Shown: positions 1-13,012 of the stretch, piece after piece
How the letters are laid out: the number at the start of each line of letters is the position of its first letter
Numbering within the stretch: the first letter of the stretch is position 1
Source: Corylus avellana
Lineage: Eukaryota > Streptophyta > Magnoliopsida > Fagales > Betulaceae
DNA length: 64,000 nt
Direction: 5' to 3'
Assembly: GCF_901000735.1 (NCBI RefSeq)
Contig: NC_081546.1
Span: 8,644,254-8,708,253, forward strand
The notes under the pieces: model-generated
Database searches by the model: none
Told to the model about the DNA's origin: nothing
The model's input: only the letters and a program-made list of their open reading frames with translations
Translations under genes and position numbers: made by a program

Positions 1-232
1 TTCATTTATTTATTTCCTTTTTTTATGGAGAAAGATCAAAGCATGAAATCTATGATTGACATTATTAATACAAGTCTAATCCTCAGACAGGATTTAAAAT
101 CATATCTTTATACAAACTATTAAGATTCTCAATTGCTTCAGGGGACTTTATGGCAGAGTAAAGGTGAAAGCATGACAGATACTAAAAGATTCATAGTTAA
201 GACAATTGGTATCAAGCCAGAAAGAATCATAC

Positions 233-2095
233 CAAGAAGACCAACATGGTATGAGAGAGGAATATCATCATCTTGCTGAATTTTCCTCAACTGTTCAGTT
301 CTGTGAATCAAGGTGTATTCTTCCCAGCCAGTAATCCCTGAAACTAAATCCCCAGTCTTGAAATTTGGATGATCAGAATCTATAACTTTGGATACGCCAA
401 ATCCTTCAAAGGGCTTCATCAAAACACAATAACACATCATAATTGTCAAGAAATTGTGAATAACAAAATTATTGTGGCATAAGTCATACAGTAGAAAGAA
501 ACAATAGAGAGATTTTATACCCAAATCCTACTTAAAAAGACTAACATGAGAAATATGATCAAACTAGCTACAATTGATTGCTACAATAATGGCTACTACT
601 TGTAGTGATTATGTAGAGGCGTAGCTAGCTGGAATTAGGTTGATTAGCATGCTTTCTTGGATCAAGGCTGATAAACTGATTAGCAGATGAAAGAATTTCA
701 AAACATTGGTCAACAGGTAGACGGCTGTTCTTATATGCCTGGAGAGGAGCATTCTAAATTATGCTTCATTTATTTCCGTGTAAAATAGTTCCCTTCCCTT
801 GCAAGTTAATTTTTAAGGTTGAATTCTACTTGAAATTTGTATAATTTATGTTACTTAGCAAAAAGAGTGAAAATAACAAGTCCTTAGAAGACATAAGCAA
901 AGGTTAGGATGTTTGACATGTTTCCAAAAGCCTTTTTCCCATTTGATTTCTTGGAATAGTAATAAGAATTGATTGATGTGATATAAAAATGAAAAAAGTT
1001 TTAAATTTATTGTGAAAGAAAAGTGAAAATAGTGTTTGTTAATGCGAAGAAATGAATTGACATTTTTTTTTTTTAGAGAAACGCTTGCCAACCACACCAA
1101 TTGTCTTTATCTTTAAGGGGTTGTTTGTTAAACAACACCCCCACAACACCCCAGTCACAAACATTATTCATTTCATTTTCCAAAAAAATTAACATCAAAA
1201 CATTCGTACTTTTATATCATATTATTTACTTTTTACAATTATTCAAATAAAAAAAAAAATCACTACAAAACAAATTTTTTTTACTTTTCAATACCACTTT
1301 TTTACTTTTCTATATCAATCATTATTTTCTTTTTTAATTTTTTTTTATCATGAACAGTGCTGTAGAAAAGCCATTTTGTTTGTCAAACACTACCTAAGTA
1401 GTAATAGCTTAATTTATCTTTATCTGCTCAATAGGCGTTTTACATTCAGAATGTCTTTATCTGCTCAAAGGCTAGGATGTAATATAAACATGAAATTGTG
1501 AAAGAAAAGTGAAAAAAGTAGTTCGGTAATGCAAAAAAATGAGTTGACTTTTTTTTTTTTTTTTTAAGAAATGCTTGCCAAACACATCAGATGTCTTTAT
1601 CTCTAACTGCTTGATTCCACGAACTACTCTAAAATTATCCACGTACAACAGATGACTTAAATATGTTGAGGATGTCTATGTTGACAAAGGTAATGATCGA
1701 ACACAAGTAAATCTTCATGGGTTTTTGGGGTGATGCCAGATTAGTTCGCCAAAAAACAATGAAATTAACCTCCAAATGAGATAGCTAGCAAGATGATAGT
1801 ACATCATGAAGCAGCAAGAGCAGGAATTTCCAAGATGAAGAAAGAGTCGAATAGATAATGATGATGGGGTTACCTGACCAGGCACAAAGGAAGGGATATA
1901 AGAGTCATGGACATCACGCATACGGCCTCTCATGTAAGGGTCACAAGAGAGGTAGAGATTCTTGACCAGAAAAGCTCCTGACCCTTTTGGAGCCTCCAGC
2001 TTTATCTTGCTCACCTTGATTTCCATGTCTCTCTCTTCTGGGGTTCTCTCTACGTACCCTTTGAATATTACTTGCTTGTTCTCCACTTCTGCCAT
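233..2095 (-). CDS. NADP-dependent alkenal double-bond reductase (2-alkenal reductase), 5' part
   Basis: This is the start of a zinc-independent medium-chain dehydrogenase/reductase, which uses NADPH to reduce the alpha,beta double bond of reactive alkenals and related phenylpropanoid enals, normally in the cytosol. Exon 1 is 1874-2095 (74 codons, starting MAEVENKQV). It ends at FVPGQ before a GT donor. Exon 2 is 233-413 (181 nt). It reads PFEGFGVSKV, continues through GDLVSGITGWEEY and TEQLRKIQ, and ends at YHVGLL plus one base, so the next intron is phase 1. The chosen start is the ATG at 2095. An in-frame ATG 36 nt upstream exists, but family members start at MAEV/MAAV. The Rossmann NADP-binding domain and the C-terminus lie outside the window. 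The N-terminal GroES-like domain looks intact. The assignment comes from remembered family sequences; the exact substrate cannot be told. Confidence 0.9.
1003..1610. repeat. Imperfect direct repeat flanking a MITE-like segment in intron 1 of the reductase
   Basis: A segment of about 110 bp at 1003-1115 (TGAAAGAAAAGTGAAAA, then a poly-T run and TGCCAACCACACC) recurs at 1493-1605 as TGAAAGAAAAGTGAAAA, poly-T and TGCCAAACACATC. Between the copies lies AT-rich DNA whose ends (GTTGTTTGTTAAACAA near 1121 and TTTTGTTTGTCAAAC near 1375) resemble inverted termini. The likely history is a local duplication within the intron plus an inserted small element, but the boundaries are uncertain. Confidence 0.5.
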
Positions 2096-2220
2096 GGCAA
2101 TTGACTCGATATCTCTGATCACGTTATACAAATGTAAGAATGGGATTTTTATGAAGAAGATGGGTTCGATCTCTTTGTGCTCTGTTTGGAGTGAAGAGAA
2201 GCACTAGCCACTAGCCACCA

Positions 2221-2227
2221 ATATATA
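2221..2227 (-). promoter_or_regulatory. TATA box of the double-bond reductase gene
   Basis: On the minus strand this reads TATATAT within CCTATATATTGG, about 125 bp upstream of the ATG at 2095. That is a normal position for a plant TATA box with a leader of around 90-100 nt. Position and motif are the only evidence. Confidence 0.45.
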
Positions 2228-2552
2228 GGCTTAAAAGAGTAGTATTTATTTATTTTATTGAAAAGTTTACACACATGAAATTATAATACAATTGAAAATG
2301 TTTCCTAAAATTACTAAAAAAATTATCAATAATAAAAATATCCTTAATAAAATTCAAAAATCTAAAAACTAAATGAGGTGGCCGAACCATCCTCCAAATA
2401 GTCATATGGCCGAATAGGGTGGCCACCGCTTGGTCTTTTCTATATTATTTTTTAAAAAAGTTTTTATTATTATTATTATTAATAAGAGTATTTTTGTCTC
2501 ATTAAATTTTTTTTGATGCCTTAAGGGGCATTGACAATTTTTTTGGAAAGAC

Positions 2553-2588
<36 letters not shown>
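2553..2588. repeat. (TA)n microsatellite
   Basis: An uninterrupted run of about 18 TA units lies upstream of the reductase gene, in AT-rich intergenic DNA. Confidence 0.95.
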
Positions 2589-2590
<2 letters not shown>

Positions 2591-5358
2591 CCTCCCCTTC
2601 CCTCTATTTTTATTTGAAAAAAAATGCTTAGGAAAAAGGATCGTGTTTCCACGGAGCTAATTGTTTGGTAGCAAAATTTGAGGGATATATACGTCGTTGA
2701 GTTTTTATATAGCCGCCAGAGAGCTAGTAAAGAGCAGCTGAAGAAGTCAGTTCCCCCCATCTTTGACCGAAATATAAAAGTCTGTATTTCAGCGACTGTT
2801 TGAAATATTATCCAATATCCACCCACTATTGACCCCACCGGAGGCCAGCCGTGTGTTGCCCGCTGAGCTGCCTGACTTTTGGATTTTAGTGCACCAACCC
2901 ACCCAAGTTGCCTACCTAAATATTCCTCTCGTTTTGCTGCTTCCCCTTGACTCAACCTTTTTTTTTAAAAAAAAAAAAAATCATTCGGCTAACAAATGTG
3001 AGAATATTTATATACCCACTTATTCCATTTCCTCTTGCTTTCTCAATTTTTTTTTTTTTACATGTCCTCATAAAACTGGGAGTGAGATTCGAACTAGTGA
3101 CTTTCACTTCATTAGACGTGGTCCCAACCGATTGAACTACCTTTTAAGGAAGTTAGAAAGCTTTATAAGAGCATTCACATTGAATTCTATATATTTAATT
3201 TTTCTCCAAAATTCACAAACAAATACCAATTAACAAACTCTTTAGCTAATCTTAAATAAAACTTTTGTTAGACATCCCTTGCAAATATAAAGAGCCCAAA
3301 AATAGCAATTATCTTTTTATTTTATTTTATTTTTTTATTCTTATTTCCCATACCAAATTTGATGCTCACCAACTCCCATGAATGTTACTCCACTTATTTA
3401 GCTAAGCCCATTGCTATCCATCGAAGGATTTGGATTTGTTTTTTTCAACGATTACGTTGCTGTCTATAACATTTATTTATGATCAAATCAGTATCGGTCA
3501 CTTATTTTGAATTAAAATATAAGTTTCTTTAATATATATTAGTTTCACCAAACCTTTGAGAGGGTTGATTTGGTGAAATATCACATACCAAAAGGTTATA
3601 TTATTTTATATCTTTTCATGATTATTGTTGATCATGAGTATTGTCAAACTGTGAATACGACAAGCCAAGAATTGCAATCACTTGCAGGAATCCAAACACG
3701 ACATTATCCTGTTGCTTGTATTGCAGTAGGTTTGTTTTCTGGTGTTTGTCTTTAGTTGTGGCTAAACAGGACGCAATGCGGGTGCAACTGGTGTTCTATG
3801 AACCTATTTAACTCATACTTCTTGTGATATATGCAAATATAAAGATTCTTTCCTAAATTTCCATTAGATTTTAATTTTGAATTTACAAGCGTTATCCATG
3901 TATTACTCCATTCATCCCTAAATAATATGAAGTTCAAGTTATCTTGAAATAGTAAGAGAAAAATGTAAGAGTAATTTTCTTATCCTTCTCACAATAATCT
4001 TTAATCTTTATCACTTGTATTTGTCATAAACCAAGTATTATTTTTTATTTTTTATTTTTTAAAAAAAAATTCGAGGTAAAAGTGAACATTAGTATATGTT
4101 GGTGCATGGAACTTAGTGACCTCAAAACCGTTTTTTAGGGAGGAGTTTCTGAGTGAGTTTTGTTGGAGTCATTGCTTGATTGACAGAGGGGTCTTGCCCA
4201 CTATATATAAGCTCGTGCCTAGGGCTTCAAGTGCCTTCTTATCAAGGGAATATAGGGCCATTTTTTGGGGCGTTCTCTGGCGAGAGGGGATTGATTATGG
4301 TGTCTCATTGAGATGAAGGTCTCAATGAAGGTGCATCCTGTTGTTAGTCTTGGACCTAGTGTGAACTTGTCTGTCGAGTTTGGTCATAGCGTAGTCTTGA
4401 CATCACTATTATGTACATCTTTTAAGCCTTCTTGGACTTTCTTAACAGTCGAGCCTTAGAATTTTGTTGGTATGTAATATGGTCATCCACTAGTCTCCTG
4501 ATTCCTTTGATTAATTAGTGTGCTGATCAAACCACAACAATATGAATTTGTCTTGTAGACCCATCAGTATTTGGGTCCTCCAATAGTCCCCCCTCCTCCC
4601 AATTCCTTTGATTGATTGGTGTACTAATCAAATCACTAGAATTTTGAAATGTTTGTGCTGTCTATACGAGGAGGTGCATATATAAGTGACTTTGAAGTGG
4701 TGATAGCAAGTTCCTTTATTAGATTGTCATTTGGGTCCCTCAAAGTGAAGTTTTCAGAGTCTTTTAATTTATAGTGTCATCAATCCATCAAATGAGGAGG
4801 ATAAACATGTGTACTGATATTTTGGTGTTGCTTGTCAGTAACGCCGTCGTTAGTGTTGACCGAGGGAGTTTGGCTTTCTTTTGTTGGCTTGTGATGGCCT
4901 CGACTTCAAGGGCTTATGCGGTGAGTTCCTTCCGCTGGCACTTGCAATGAGAGCCTTTTCGCTGGGCTTACGTGGATGCCTCGGGTTCCAAGGCTTATGC
5001 ATACAGGCATTCATACCCTGCGCACTACCACGCCCACATACATATACTCTTATACTCTTTTATCAAACTTTACTCTCTTTGAGTGAAAACTTTTACTGAT
5101 TTGGGTGTCGAAAAGCCCCCGGCCATCTAAGACCAAGGGATTTTCTAACGACCTCTTCTTTATTTTGCAGAGGAGCTCTTCACTATTGGAACTGAATTTG
5201 CAATCTCGCGAGATTCCAGTTACTCATGATAAAAGGCTTTCTGCCAGTGACTAGGCTGGAGAGTATTAGTCCAAACACAATATCATGCACGATGTTGGCA
5301 CCTAAAATATGCCGGTCTCTTCCTTTTCCTCTGAATTTTAGCTCATCGTTGATAGATC

Positions 5359-5520
5359 TTAGGGGTAGGTATGGTTCGGTCAGTGTCGGTAAGGGCATTT
5401 TTGCCTACCGATTCGTAAAAGTCAGTTAAGTTGATTAATTAACTGACTTCATACCGACAATGAATAATTTCTACTTTTTCGGTTAATTGGTAAATATGTG
5501 GTCGGTTAAGTCGATTACAA
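5359..5520. repeat. Fragment of a dispersed CGGTTAA-rich element
   Basis: The segment begins with TAGGGGTAGGTATGGTTCGG and repeats GGTTAA / GGTCGG motifs. It matches the style and order of the longer element at 11586-12166, which starts with a similar TAGAGGTGAGTATCGG. It is probably a short derivative of the same non-autonomous, perhaps hAT-like, DNA transposon family; the ends are not sharply defined. Confidence 0.4.
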
Positions 5521-6810
5521 GTTTTTATGTTAAGATTTATCAACTTTCTTATAACAACAGAATCAATAAAGAATATGTTTTATAAATAAAAACAAAAAAA
5601 CAAAAAAAGTAAATTCATAGAACACAAACCAAAATGACAATCACAAATCAGCTGAACAAACACAATAAGGAAAGTTACCAGATAAAATTCAAAATTCACT
5701 TGAAAAATCAAGAGAGAGAGAGAGAGAGAGACGCTACTCTTTGGGGTTTTGCTTTTCAAGCTTGAAGAGCTTCTACCTTGGGGTAATCCCATTTCTAGCC
5801 CTTCGTTTTTTATGCACACTTTACTGTTTAAATTCCTATTTGATCATGCTTAGTTCTTTTTCCAAAAGTGATGGACTTTAGTTGATAGGTTGATATAATA
5901 AAGTCAAATCCTTGCAAGGGAACATGAGATTTAACCTGTAGATTACGTTTTTAAGTTAAAATGGTAGCTAGATAACTATATTACAGTATTTTAAAAAATC
6001 TTGCATGATTATTTAATAATGGGTTTTGATTATAAGAAACAAACGCTACTACCTTTGACGTTTTTAAAACGATGCATGAGCATATACTCGATTGATATGT
6101 GCATGAATGATAAATTTTGGGTTTTAAGATTTCTATAGAAGAGAAGCATTTCAGAGATATTTGCATTTTAGGGCATGCACCCAAATCTTGTCCTGGTTTT
6201 GAAATTAGAGAACAATTGAACTCCCACATTCTCCTTATCCCAATATCACCAAGATCAGTGGGGGAGCTTATTTAATCCCAGCTTTTGAGAGAGAGAGATT
6301 TGCAATTTTTTAGTTTGATTGAAACCCCACCATAAATTGCATAAAATCCAATCTGTGGAAGATGGATTTGGGAAGAAAACTAACTGAGTAGAAGGGTGAG
6401 AGCAGTGGCCACAGATTCTATTAGGGTTAACCGACCTGCTTGAATTTTTTTGATACTCTCCAAGAAAATTTCTTCAAACACATCTTTCTTGATGCCTTTG
6501 AGCCTGCCTTTAGTTTTAGCCACGACAAAATTCTAGATAAAATATCAGATCCAGTGATAGAAAGGAAGGATGAGAGAGAATCACCTTGGGGAAGTCCCCG
6601 GCCGGAGAAGTGTCCAACAGGGCTATCATTAGCTTGAGGTTTCTGTTTTCATTCATTAAATACAGTTGATAGCTCCAACCAGCAAATACATTAATATATC
6701 CAAGTCAAAAAAAACATATTACATTCTGCCATCTTCAGATATAAAGCATCCAGCGAAGAAGAGTCAGTTATATATACCTAGAGAAAATGCTAACAAAAAG
6801 AGTACTACAC

Positions 6811-9800
6811 TCACTTCACCACATCAAAGGTAGAACGAAGATTGGATATCATAACAGGGCACTCTCCCTTCTCATCATATTCTGCATACTCCCCTGCCGA
6901 CAAGTCAATCTCGTGAAATTTAGTTCCCTCAATCTACAAAATGAATTAGTGCTGTAAGTTGACAATAATAAACAAAGAAATGCACCGGGCATTTTCAAAT
7001 TTAAATGTACATTAGAGATCTCTTTGTATATAAGTAGGAAAAGTGTGCAAGGGGGTGAATCCAGTCAAGCAACAGCTGAAATCATTTAGTAATCAAATTA
7101 CATACAGAGAATAACAGAGAATATATGACAACAGTATTTCCAAACTTGGAGATTGTTGAGCCACTGGAAATCATCAAGAAGCATATTTCCAGGAGATGCG
7201 TAAGTCTAGGGGCAGCTTGGTTGCATTTATAGTAATTTTGGTTTAAATTGAATGAAAATACATCACTCAATTCATCTTTATTTTCATTACAGGAGATCTG
7301 AAATTCTTCAATCTCTTTAGTTATGTTTTTCTTTCGAATTTCTCTCTATCTTCCCCATGTTTACAGCAGGTGGGAGACATCAGGCATGCCAGCCCACCTA
7401 TAGTTTAGCATAATGGCCAAAAGAGGTCACCTCAGACTAGTGCAAAGAATACTTCCCATGCACAAAACCATCAAATGTACAAGTGACTTTCTCAGAGAAC
7501 AATCTCTGTGTAATGGTCCAAAGGAATCGTCAAATAAAATTTATTGCATATAATGAACTGTATCTATAAATGCATGAATAGACTATTGCTGTGTAATTTC
7601 TGGTTCTTATCTATTTATGACTGTTCAAGTAAATAGTTCCCATATCTGTGGTAAAAAAATCTGGAATATTTAACATGAAATGTGTTGGGAACCAAGACTT
7701 CCTAAACAATATATTCAATTTGGTAAGAATCTCTATGTATCAGTTTTTTAAAACCCAAAAAAAATCCCAACACATTAAAGCTCAAAACCTTAATCATTCA
7801 AGAAGCCAACTTGTACATATATCAATAAATACAAAATGGAACATATTTGGGAAGCAGTTCATGAAAATTTGCTAGAAAAATAGGTCCCATCCGTATGCAT
7901 GGCAAAGTGCAAATGCATTAACATACTGTAAATAAATTTCAAGGAATCAGGCCTAAAATTTAGGAAAATAAACAAATAAAGCGAAAAATGCAAAGCACAT
8001 ATTTCTTGAAACTATCTACAATTACTATCCCTCCACCCCACCCAAAGAAAAGAAGTATCAAAACTCATTTTATGAGTCTATCCTGGTACCTCATTACATG
8101 GAATATAACAGTTAATGAAAAATGGGAATGAAATGCTCAACATAACAATAGAAAGGAAACAAGGCAAGAAAGAATAAGAAGATCCCCTTTGTTCTGTTTG
8201 TAACTCAGAATCAGAGCAAGGGAATATTCACCATTATCTACACTAAAACATTCTCAATTCTTTGTGTTCAATAAAAGAAGAAAGGGCAGAGGAAGCTTAC
8301 AGATTCAGCTTTCCATCCAGTGCCAAATACATATTCCACAGGCTCATAACCCCTACAGTCAAACAACATCAAGGGGGTATGCTTCCCGGATTGACTTACT
8401 TCCTGAGTCAATGGTTTACCTCGGCCTGGGATCATTGTTATAGTTCCATCCCTCCCACAGAACTTGCACTACAGGGAAAATAAAAATAAAAAATAAAAAA
8501 AAAGGCACCAAAAAATACAACCACTGCAAAAATCAGATAAAAAAGGAAGAGAAGTTCTATCAAAAACTGAAGCTACACAATAAGTAAAAGATATACCAAA
8601 CAAGATCCTACGTCACTCACAAGTCTGACAGTACTCAGTTAGTTTAAGTTTTGCCATCTCACATACCAAGTTGATTCCACCAAGTCAGGCTAGTAAAAGA
8701 AGAGAAGAAAAAAAAAAGGTAAAACATAGAGGCTGCTAGGGAAAAATAGTCTCTAAAAGATCACAAAACCATATGCAGCTTTATCTTTTAATTTAATGGA
8801 TGAAGGGTTTGAACTTCATGAAGCATTGGTTCCCACCCTCCAATGTATTAGGTACTTATTTTTCCTAGTCGTATTAAGTATTTATAATCATTTATTTTAA
8901 CATTGGCCAGGAATTATGCTTTACATGTATATGGGTTAATGTTTCATGTTCTTATGTGTTCGGTCTATGGAAATGTAATCTTTCTAATCTTTTTATGAGA
9001 TAAAAAGGATCCTAAAAGTGTGATTTTAAAATTTAAGAGGAAAAGGGAGAAACATGTGTTAGATGATAAAAGAGAAGAGATAGTGAAAGAGCAGCTGGAT
9101 GTTCAGAGCATGTGCACAGATATTCAAATGAATATCATAATAGACAAAATCTGCAAAGGAAATGTTGGAAGGGGCACATCTATAATGAGATTATAAAACC
9201 TTGCTATTCTCCCCCACAAACATGCATAGAATTGGAATCAACTTGGTTCCCTCTCAAATGCTTGTCACAATATCAACTAACAGAAACATATCAACACCCC
9301 AATGCTCACAAACCAAGTGACCAAATAAATTGATATATTATAAGAGTGCAAAGATGCAATTGTGACAATCATCAAAGTTCTCACAGAAATCAATCCTAGA
9401 AGCCTGCACCAAACGTAGCTGAAAATCTGAACCAACCATATTTGGTTGCTCTGAAGGGTATCAAAGAAAAACAACAATCGAGATTTGGAAAATTAATACT
9501 ATCATCATTTAGAACATAATAACATAAAGAATTCAACTGAACTGGGAACATGTAACCGTCGAACTAAAAAAACTGAAGAAAAAGAGAGAGAACAACATTT
9601 TAGACCCATAAATTTTCATTTTTCTTTCCCTTTCTTATCAGCAACCAATTGGAAGCATATGTGCCAAGTGTTGCAATAAACCCTTTTAACAATATAATCC
9701 ACAGTTTAATTAGAAGAGGGTACAGTAGACTGAGATAGAGAGGCTACCTTTTGAATGAGATTAGTGGTTCCCTTGCCAACTGGGAGAGCAACGGTTTCCC

Positions 9801-10432
9801 CCAATGTCACACAAGTTTCTTTCTGGCTCACCTCTCCACACGTCCCACATCTCAACTACAGAATTTTATAAGAAAAAAATATACACATATGAAACATACC
9901 TCACGATAATTTCAAAGGTAGCCAAAATGAGCAAAAGCTTACTCGTAAAACAGAATATAGAAGAATTCCAGATTCAAATCGTGAACCAAACAGCACCACA
10001 GACGCTTCAAAACATATACCCATAAATATCATACAATTTTTCTCCCAAATGCATACAGGAATACGTTTTGAATAACCAAGAATAACAATGTATTAACAAG
10101 AGAATAGAGAAAGAAAAAAATAGTGGAAAAAATCTTAACTATTGGTAGTAACAATGGATTAAGAATCAACAATCATCAAAAATAAAATCCCTCGGAAATA
10201 GAAACAAAACCAGTGAAAAAAAAAAAAATCATTTTTTACACTCGAAAAAAGCAAGACAGAAAGATTCTAAGAAAAATGATTTGGACACGAAATAAAAAAC
10301 GCTATATTTGAAGAATAAACTGAAGGAGACCTTAAAGAAATAGGAAAAGTTGGGGTCGTCGCAGCCGCCTTGGGGCTCAAGGTTGGTGAGGTTCTCGAGC
10401 TCCGCAGTGATCATCAAGAGGCATTTCACCAT
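6811..10432 (-). CDS. DUF866 / CXXC-motif zinc-binding protein (C1orf123-like), complete
   Basis: This is a complete gene for a 166-residue protein of the conserved eukaryotic UPF0587 family (human CZIB/C1orf123 homologues), small cytosolic zinc-binding proteins of unclear biochemical role. The exons on the minus strand are 10331-10432 (34 codons, MVKCLLMITAEL), 9748-9855 (36 codons), 8301-8468 (56 codons) and 6811-6933 (40 codons plus TGA). All introns are phase 0 with GT-AG ends. The paired zinc ligands are visible: CGTC at residues 37-40 and CKFC at 71-74. Other hallmarks are GGCDDPNFSYFFK near the start, SGKHTPLMLFDCRG in the middle, and the C-terminal EYDEKGECPVMISNLR. The length matches the family. 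The start is fixed by the canonical MVK and by exon phasing. A GC-rich first exon and leader suggest a housekeeping promoter, but no TATA box is clear. Confidence 0.96.
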
Positions 10433-11165
10433 TTTTGGGCGTCCAAAATTTCTGCTGTGTAGTGGAGGGTGAGTTTGGGTTTTGGCATCGGAGAATATAT
10501 TTTATTTCCAGCCAAGCTCTCACGTGGGCCCGGGGGACTCGTCCTCGTTTCACTTTATCAAATTCCGTAAAGCTACAATGTTTTGCGGCGACTTTTGTTG
10601 TGCAAAAAAAGTAAGAAATAGTCGACATAATAATTAATTGTAACGTCAAAAAAATGGTCCTGATTTCATCTCATGTTTATGAACATTTCTTGAGTTTTAG
10701 AAATAGGTTAAAAAAAAAAAAAAAGGTAAAATTCTCCCCCCTTCCCCCACCTCAAATCCGACAGCCCATTTGCCACCTGCTAAAAATAAATAAACGCATT
10801 TTTTGTCCTTAAAGTTTGAGATTTTGACAAATAACTCATGGAGTTTTAAAGAGTGACTAGTCACTCATTGTGATAAGCAAACAAGAACAAATTAGCCCCT
10901 ACAATTCAAAAAGCTTACATAATCCGTTAATATGCTAAATAGAGCAGGCAAATCACCCACATCAACACCCTATAAGCATATTTGGGGGTGGCCGAACCAC
11001 CTTCTCTAATCGGCCCAATTCATGCTATTGTAACACGTTAACTTTTTTAACAACAATTACTAATTTGTTATTTTTTGCTTACCCCATTGAGTGATTAATC
11101 ACTCTTTAAAACTCAAGAATCTATTTGTCAAAAATCTCAAACCATAGAGACAAAAAATGCATTTT

Positions 11166-11167
<2 letters not shown>
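10433..11167. other. Intergenic DNA upstream of the DUF866 gene
   Basis: No coding sequence is recognised. The part nearest the gene (10433-10570) is GC-richer and probably holds its promoter and leader. A dispersed fragment with GGTGGCCGAACCAC lies at 10986-11000, like the one near 2385. Confidence 0.5.

Positions 11168-11200
<33 letters not shown>
11168..11200. repeat. (TA)n microsatellite
   Basis: About 16 TA units sit directly in front of the 131-bp tandem duplication. Confidence 0.93.
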
Positions 11201-11203
<3 letters not shown>

Positions 11204-11461
11204 AATAGAATATGTTCAAGAGATTTCTGAGTATTACTTTTTTCAAAATCATTCCCAAAAGTTTAAATTTTATCGATTTAATTTCTAAGGTTAGAACCAT
11301 TATCAAATAGATAATTCCATCACCATTTTGAAGGAATAGAATATGTTCAAGAGATTTCTGAGTATTACTTTTGTCAAAATCATTCCCAAAAGTTTAAATT
11401 TTATCGATTTAATTTCTAAGGTTAGAACCATTATCAAATAGATAATTCCATCACCATTTTG
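11201..11461. repeat. Tandem duplication, two 131-bp units
   Basis: Unit 1 is 11201-11331 and unit 2 is 11332-11461. Both begin AGGAATAGAATATGTTCAAG and end at CACCATTTTG. I see a single mismatch between them (TTTTTTC against TTTTGTC), so the duplication is recent. It is non-coding. Confidence 0.95.
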
Positions 11462-11585
11462 TTATCAAATCAGTCCTTCTCATGTACCTCCTTAATCCTC
11501 TCCCCTGTATCACCATGGTGGCCATGTATGTACATCCTTCATCCTTCCTCAAACACCACCTGTAGGCTAGGCCTCTACATATCTA

Positions 11586-12166
11586 GAGGTGAGTATCGGT
11601 TTGGTTCAGTAGAGCTATTTTTGGTCGGTTAGTCGAAATTGTCAATTAAATCAGTTAATTCACCGATTTCATTTCGATAATAAATTATTTCAAAATTTTT
11701 AGTTAATTTCGGTTGATTAATCGGTTAACCGTGTGTTTTTTTAATTGGGCCAATGCTATTTTTAAATGGGCCAACAATTAGTTATTTTGGGGCCCAAATT
11801 GTTTTGTTTTGTTTTTTTTTTTTTTTTGCTAAAATAACTTATTGAACATAAAATGCAAACATAAAGAATATAAGATGCAAAAAACTTACCAAATACTTTC
11901 AACAAAACATCACTCTGCAAAGTCCATTCGTCAAAGCCTTAATCTTTGTCAAATTTGGCAATTCGGTTATGCAAATTTCAGTTCAATTTAGTTTGATTAA
12001 CCGGCAACAAAAATTTTATACCGATTAACCGAACTAAACCAACGTCGGTATAAAAAAATTCATATTGATTTTCGACTCACATAAGTTGATTGACGGTTAA
12101 TTTCAGTTCGGTCATAGTTAGTAGGTGGTCGGTAATTAGTAGGCGGTTAATTTGCCAACCCCTATG
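11586..12166. repeat. CGGTTAA-rich non-autonomous DNA element (hAT-like)
   Basis: The block opens with TAGAGGTGAGTATCGG and closes with GCCAACCCCTA, giving weak inverted ends of the TAGGGGT type. It is filled with GGTTAATCGG-style repeats in both orientations. It lacks a coding frame. I could not establish a target duplication, so the classification is tentative. Confidence 0.4.
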
Positions 12167-12214
12167 AATCATATCCATGATTAACTGTAATTGCACAACT
12201 ACCAAAGATGACAT

Positions 12215-12880
12215 CTTTCTGACTACCTTCCAATTCAATGCGTTAGCACCACATTGGCTTTACCTGTACGATAGTTGATAGTAAAGTCATAGTCCTAGAA
12301 GAGCTCCAACCATCTACACTGTTTCATATTGAACTCCTTTTGGGTGAACAAGTATTGCGGCTTTTGTGGTCGATATAGATCTTGCACTTCCCCTTACAAG
12401 TAGTATTGCCTCCAAATCTTCAGAGCAAATACTACTGTTGTCAACTCCAAGTTATGAGTATGGTAATTTTGCTCATAGTCAATCAACAGTTGTAATGGGT
12501 AGGTCGTAGCTATGTCGCTTTGCATGAGAGCACAACCTAGTCCCTTCTTAGATGCATCATTGTGCATTACATACCCAGTCTCCCACCTCCATAGGGAGGG
12601 TGAGCACTAGGCGGAGACTAGTCTCTACTTCAACTCCTAGAAGCTCCTCTCATAGGCCTTAGTTCATTCATATCGAGTGTTCTTCTTTATCAATGCGGTA
12701 AATGAGCCGGAAATCATTGAGAATCCTTTTACAAAAACCCCTTATAGCACTTAGCAAAATGCATAAAACTTTTAATTCCCTGCACATTGGATGATCACTT
12801 CCAATTTTCAATAATGGTGCATGTGGCGTGGTTTTGGGGATGAAGAAAAATAATTTTTCTAACGAAAAATTAAAAATCAA
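12215..12880 (-). pseudogene. Ty3/gypsy reverse transcriptase end and RNase H remnant
   Basis: Reading the minus strand with frame breaks gives a recognisable Ty3/gypsy stretch. First comes IRGFCKRILNDF, the linker that follows the RT palm. A degraded region follows, then the RNase H motifs GLGCALMQSDIATTYPLQ, NYHTHNLELTTVVFALKIW and, more weakly, the FTQKEFNMKQCRWLELL segment. Several stop codons and frameshifts interrupt it, and no LTRs are seen close by, so it is an old, fragmentary and inactive insertion. Class assignment is firm from motif order; the clade cannot be decided. Confidence 0.8.
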
Positions 12881-13012
12881 ACATTTTTGTTTTATTGGCT
12901 GATGTGGAAGTTTTTATGCCAGCTAATCATATTGTCATTTTTGCAAAATACAACATTGTTTTAAATTCATGTAAACCTTAGATTAGAATTTAGAAGGCAT
13001 CGAACGGATCAT

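Larger units (their letters stand above)
2230..6810. other. Intergenic DNA without a recognised gene
   Basis: The open frames here are short and resemble no family I know. The block 4080-5180 is less AT-rich and has a repetitive, LTR-like look (TATATAA near 4204), but I could not find paired ends or a target duplication. A fragment near 2385-2425 containing GGTGGCCGAACCA is shared with 10986-11005, so it belongs to a dispersed repeat. A (GA)n run lies at 5711-5731. Confidence 0.6.

Noticed and set aside
1..232. Further exon of the double-bond reductase
   Set aside because: After the donor at 231-232 nothing matches the expected continuation of the protein; this part reads as intron.
4080..5180. 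Possible LTR
   Set aside because: It has TATA-like and repetitive character but no TG...CA ends with target duplication and no partner in the window.
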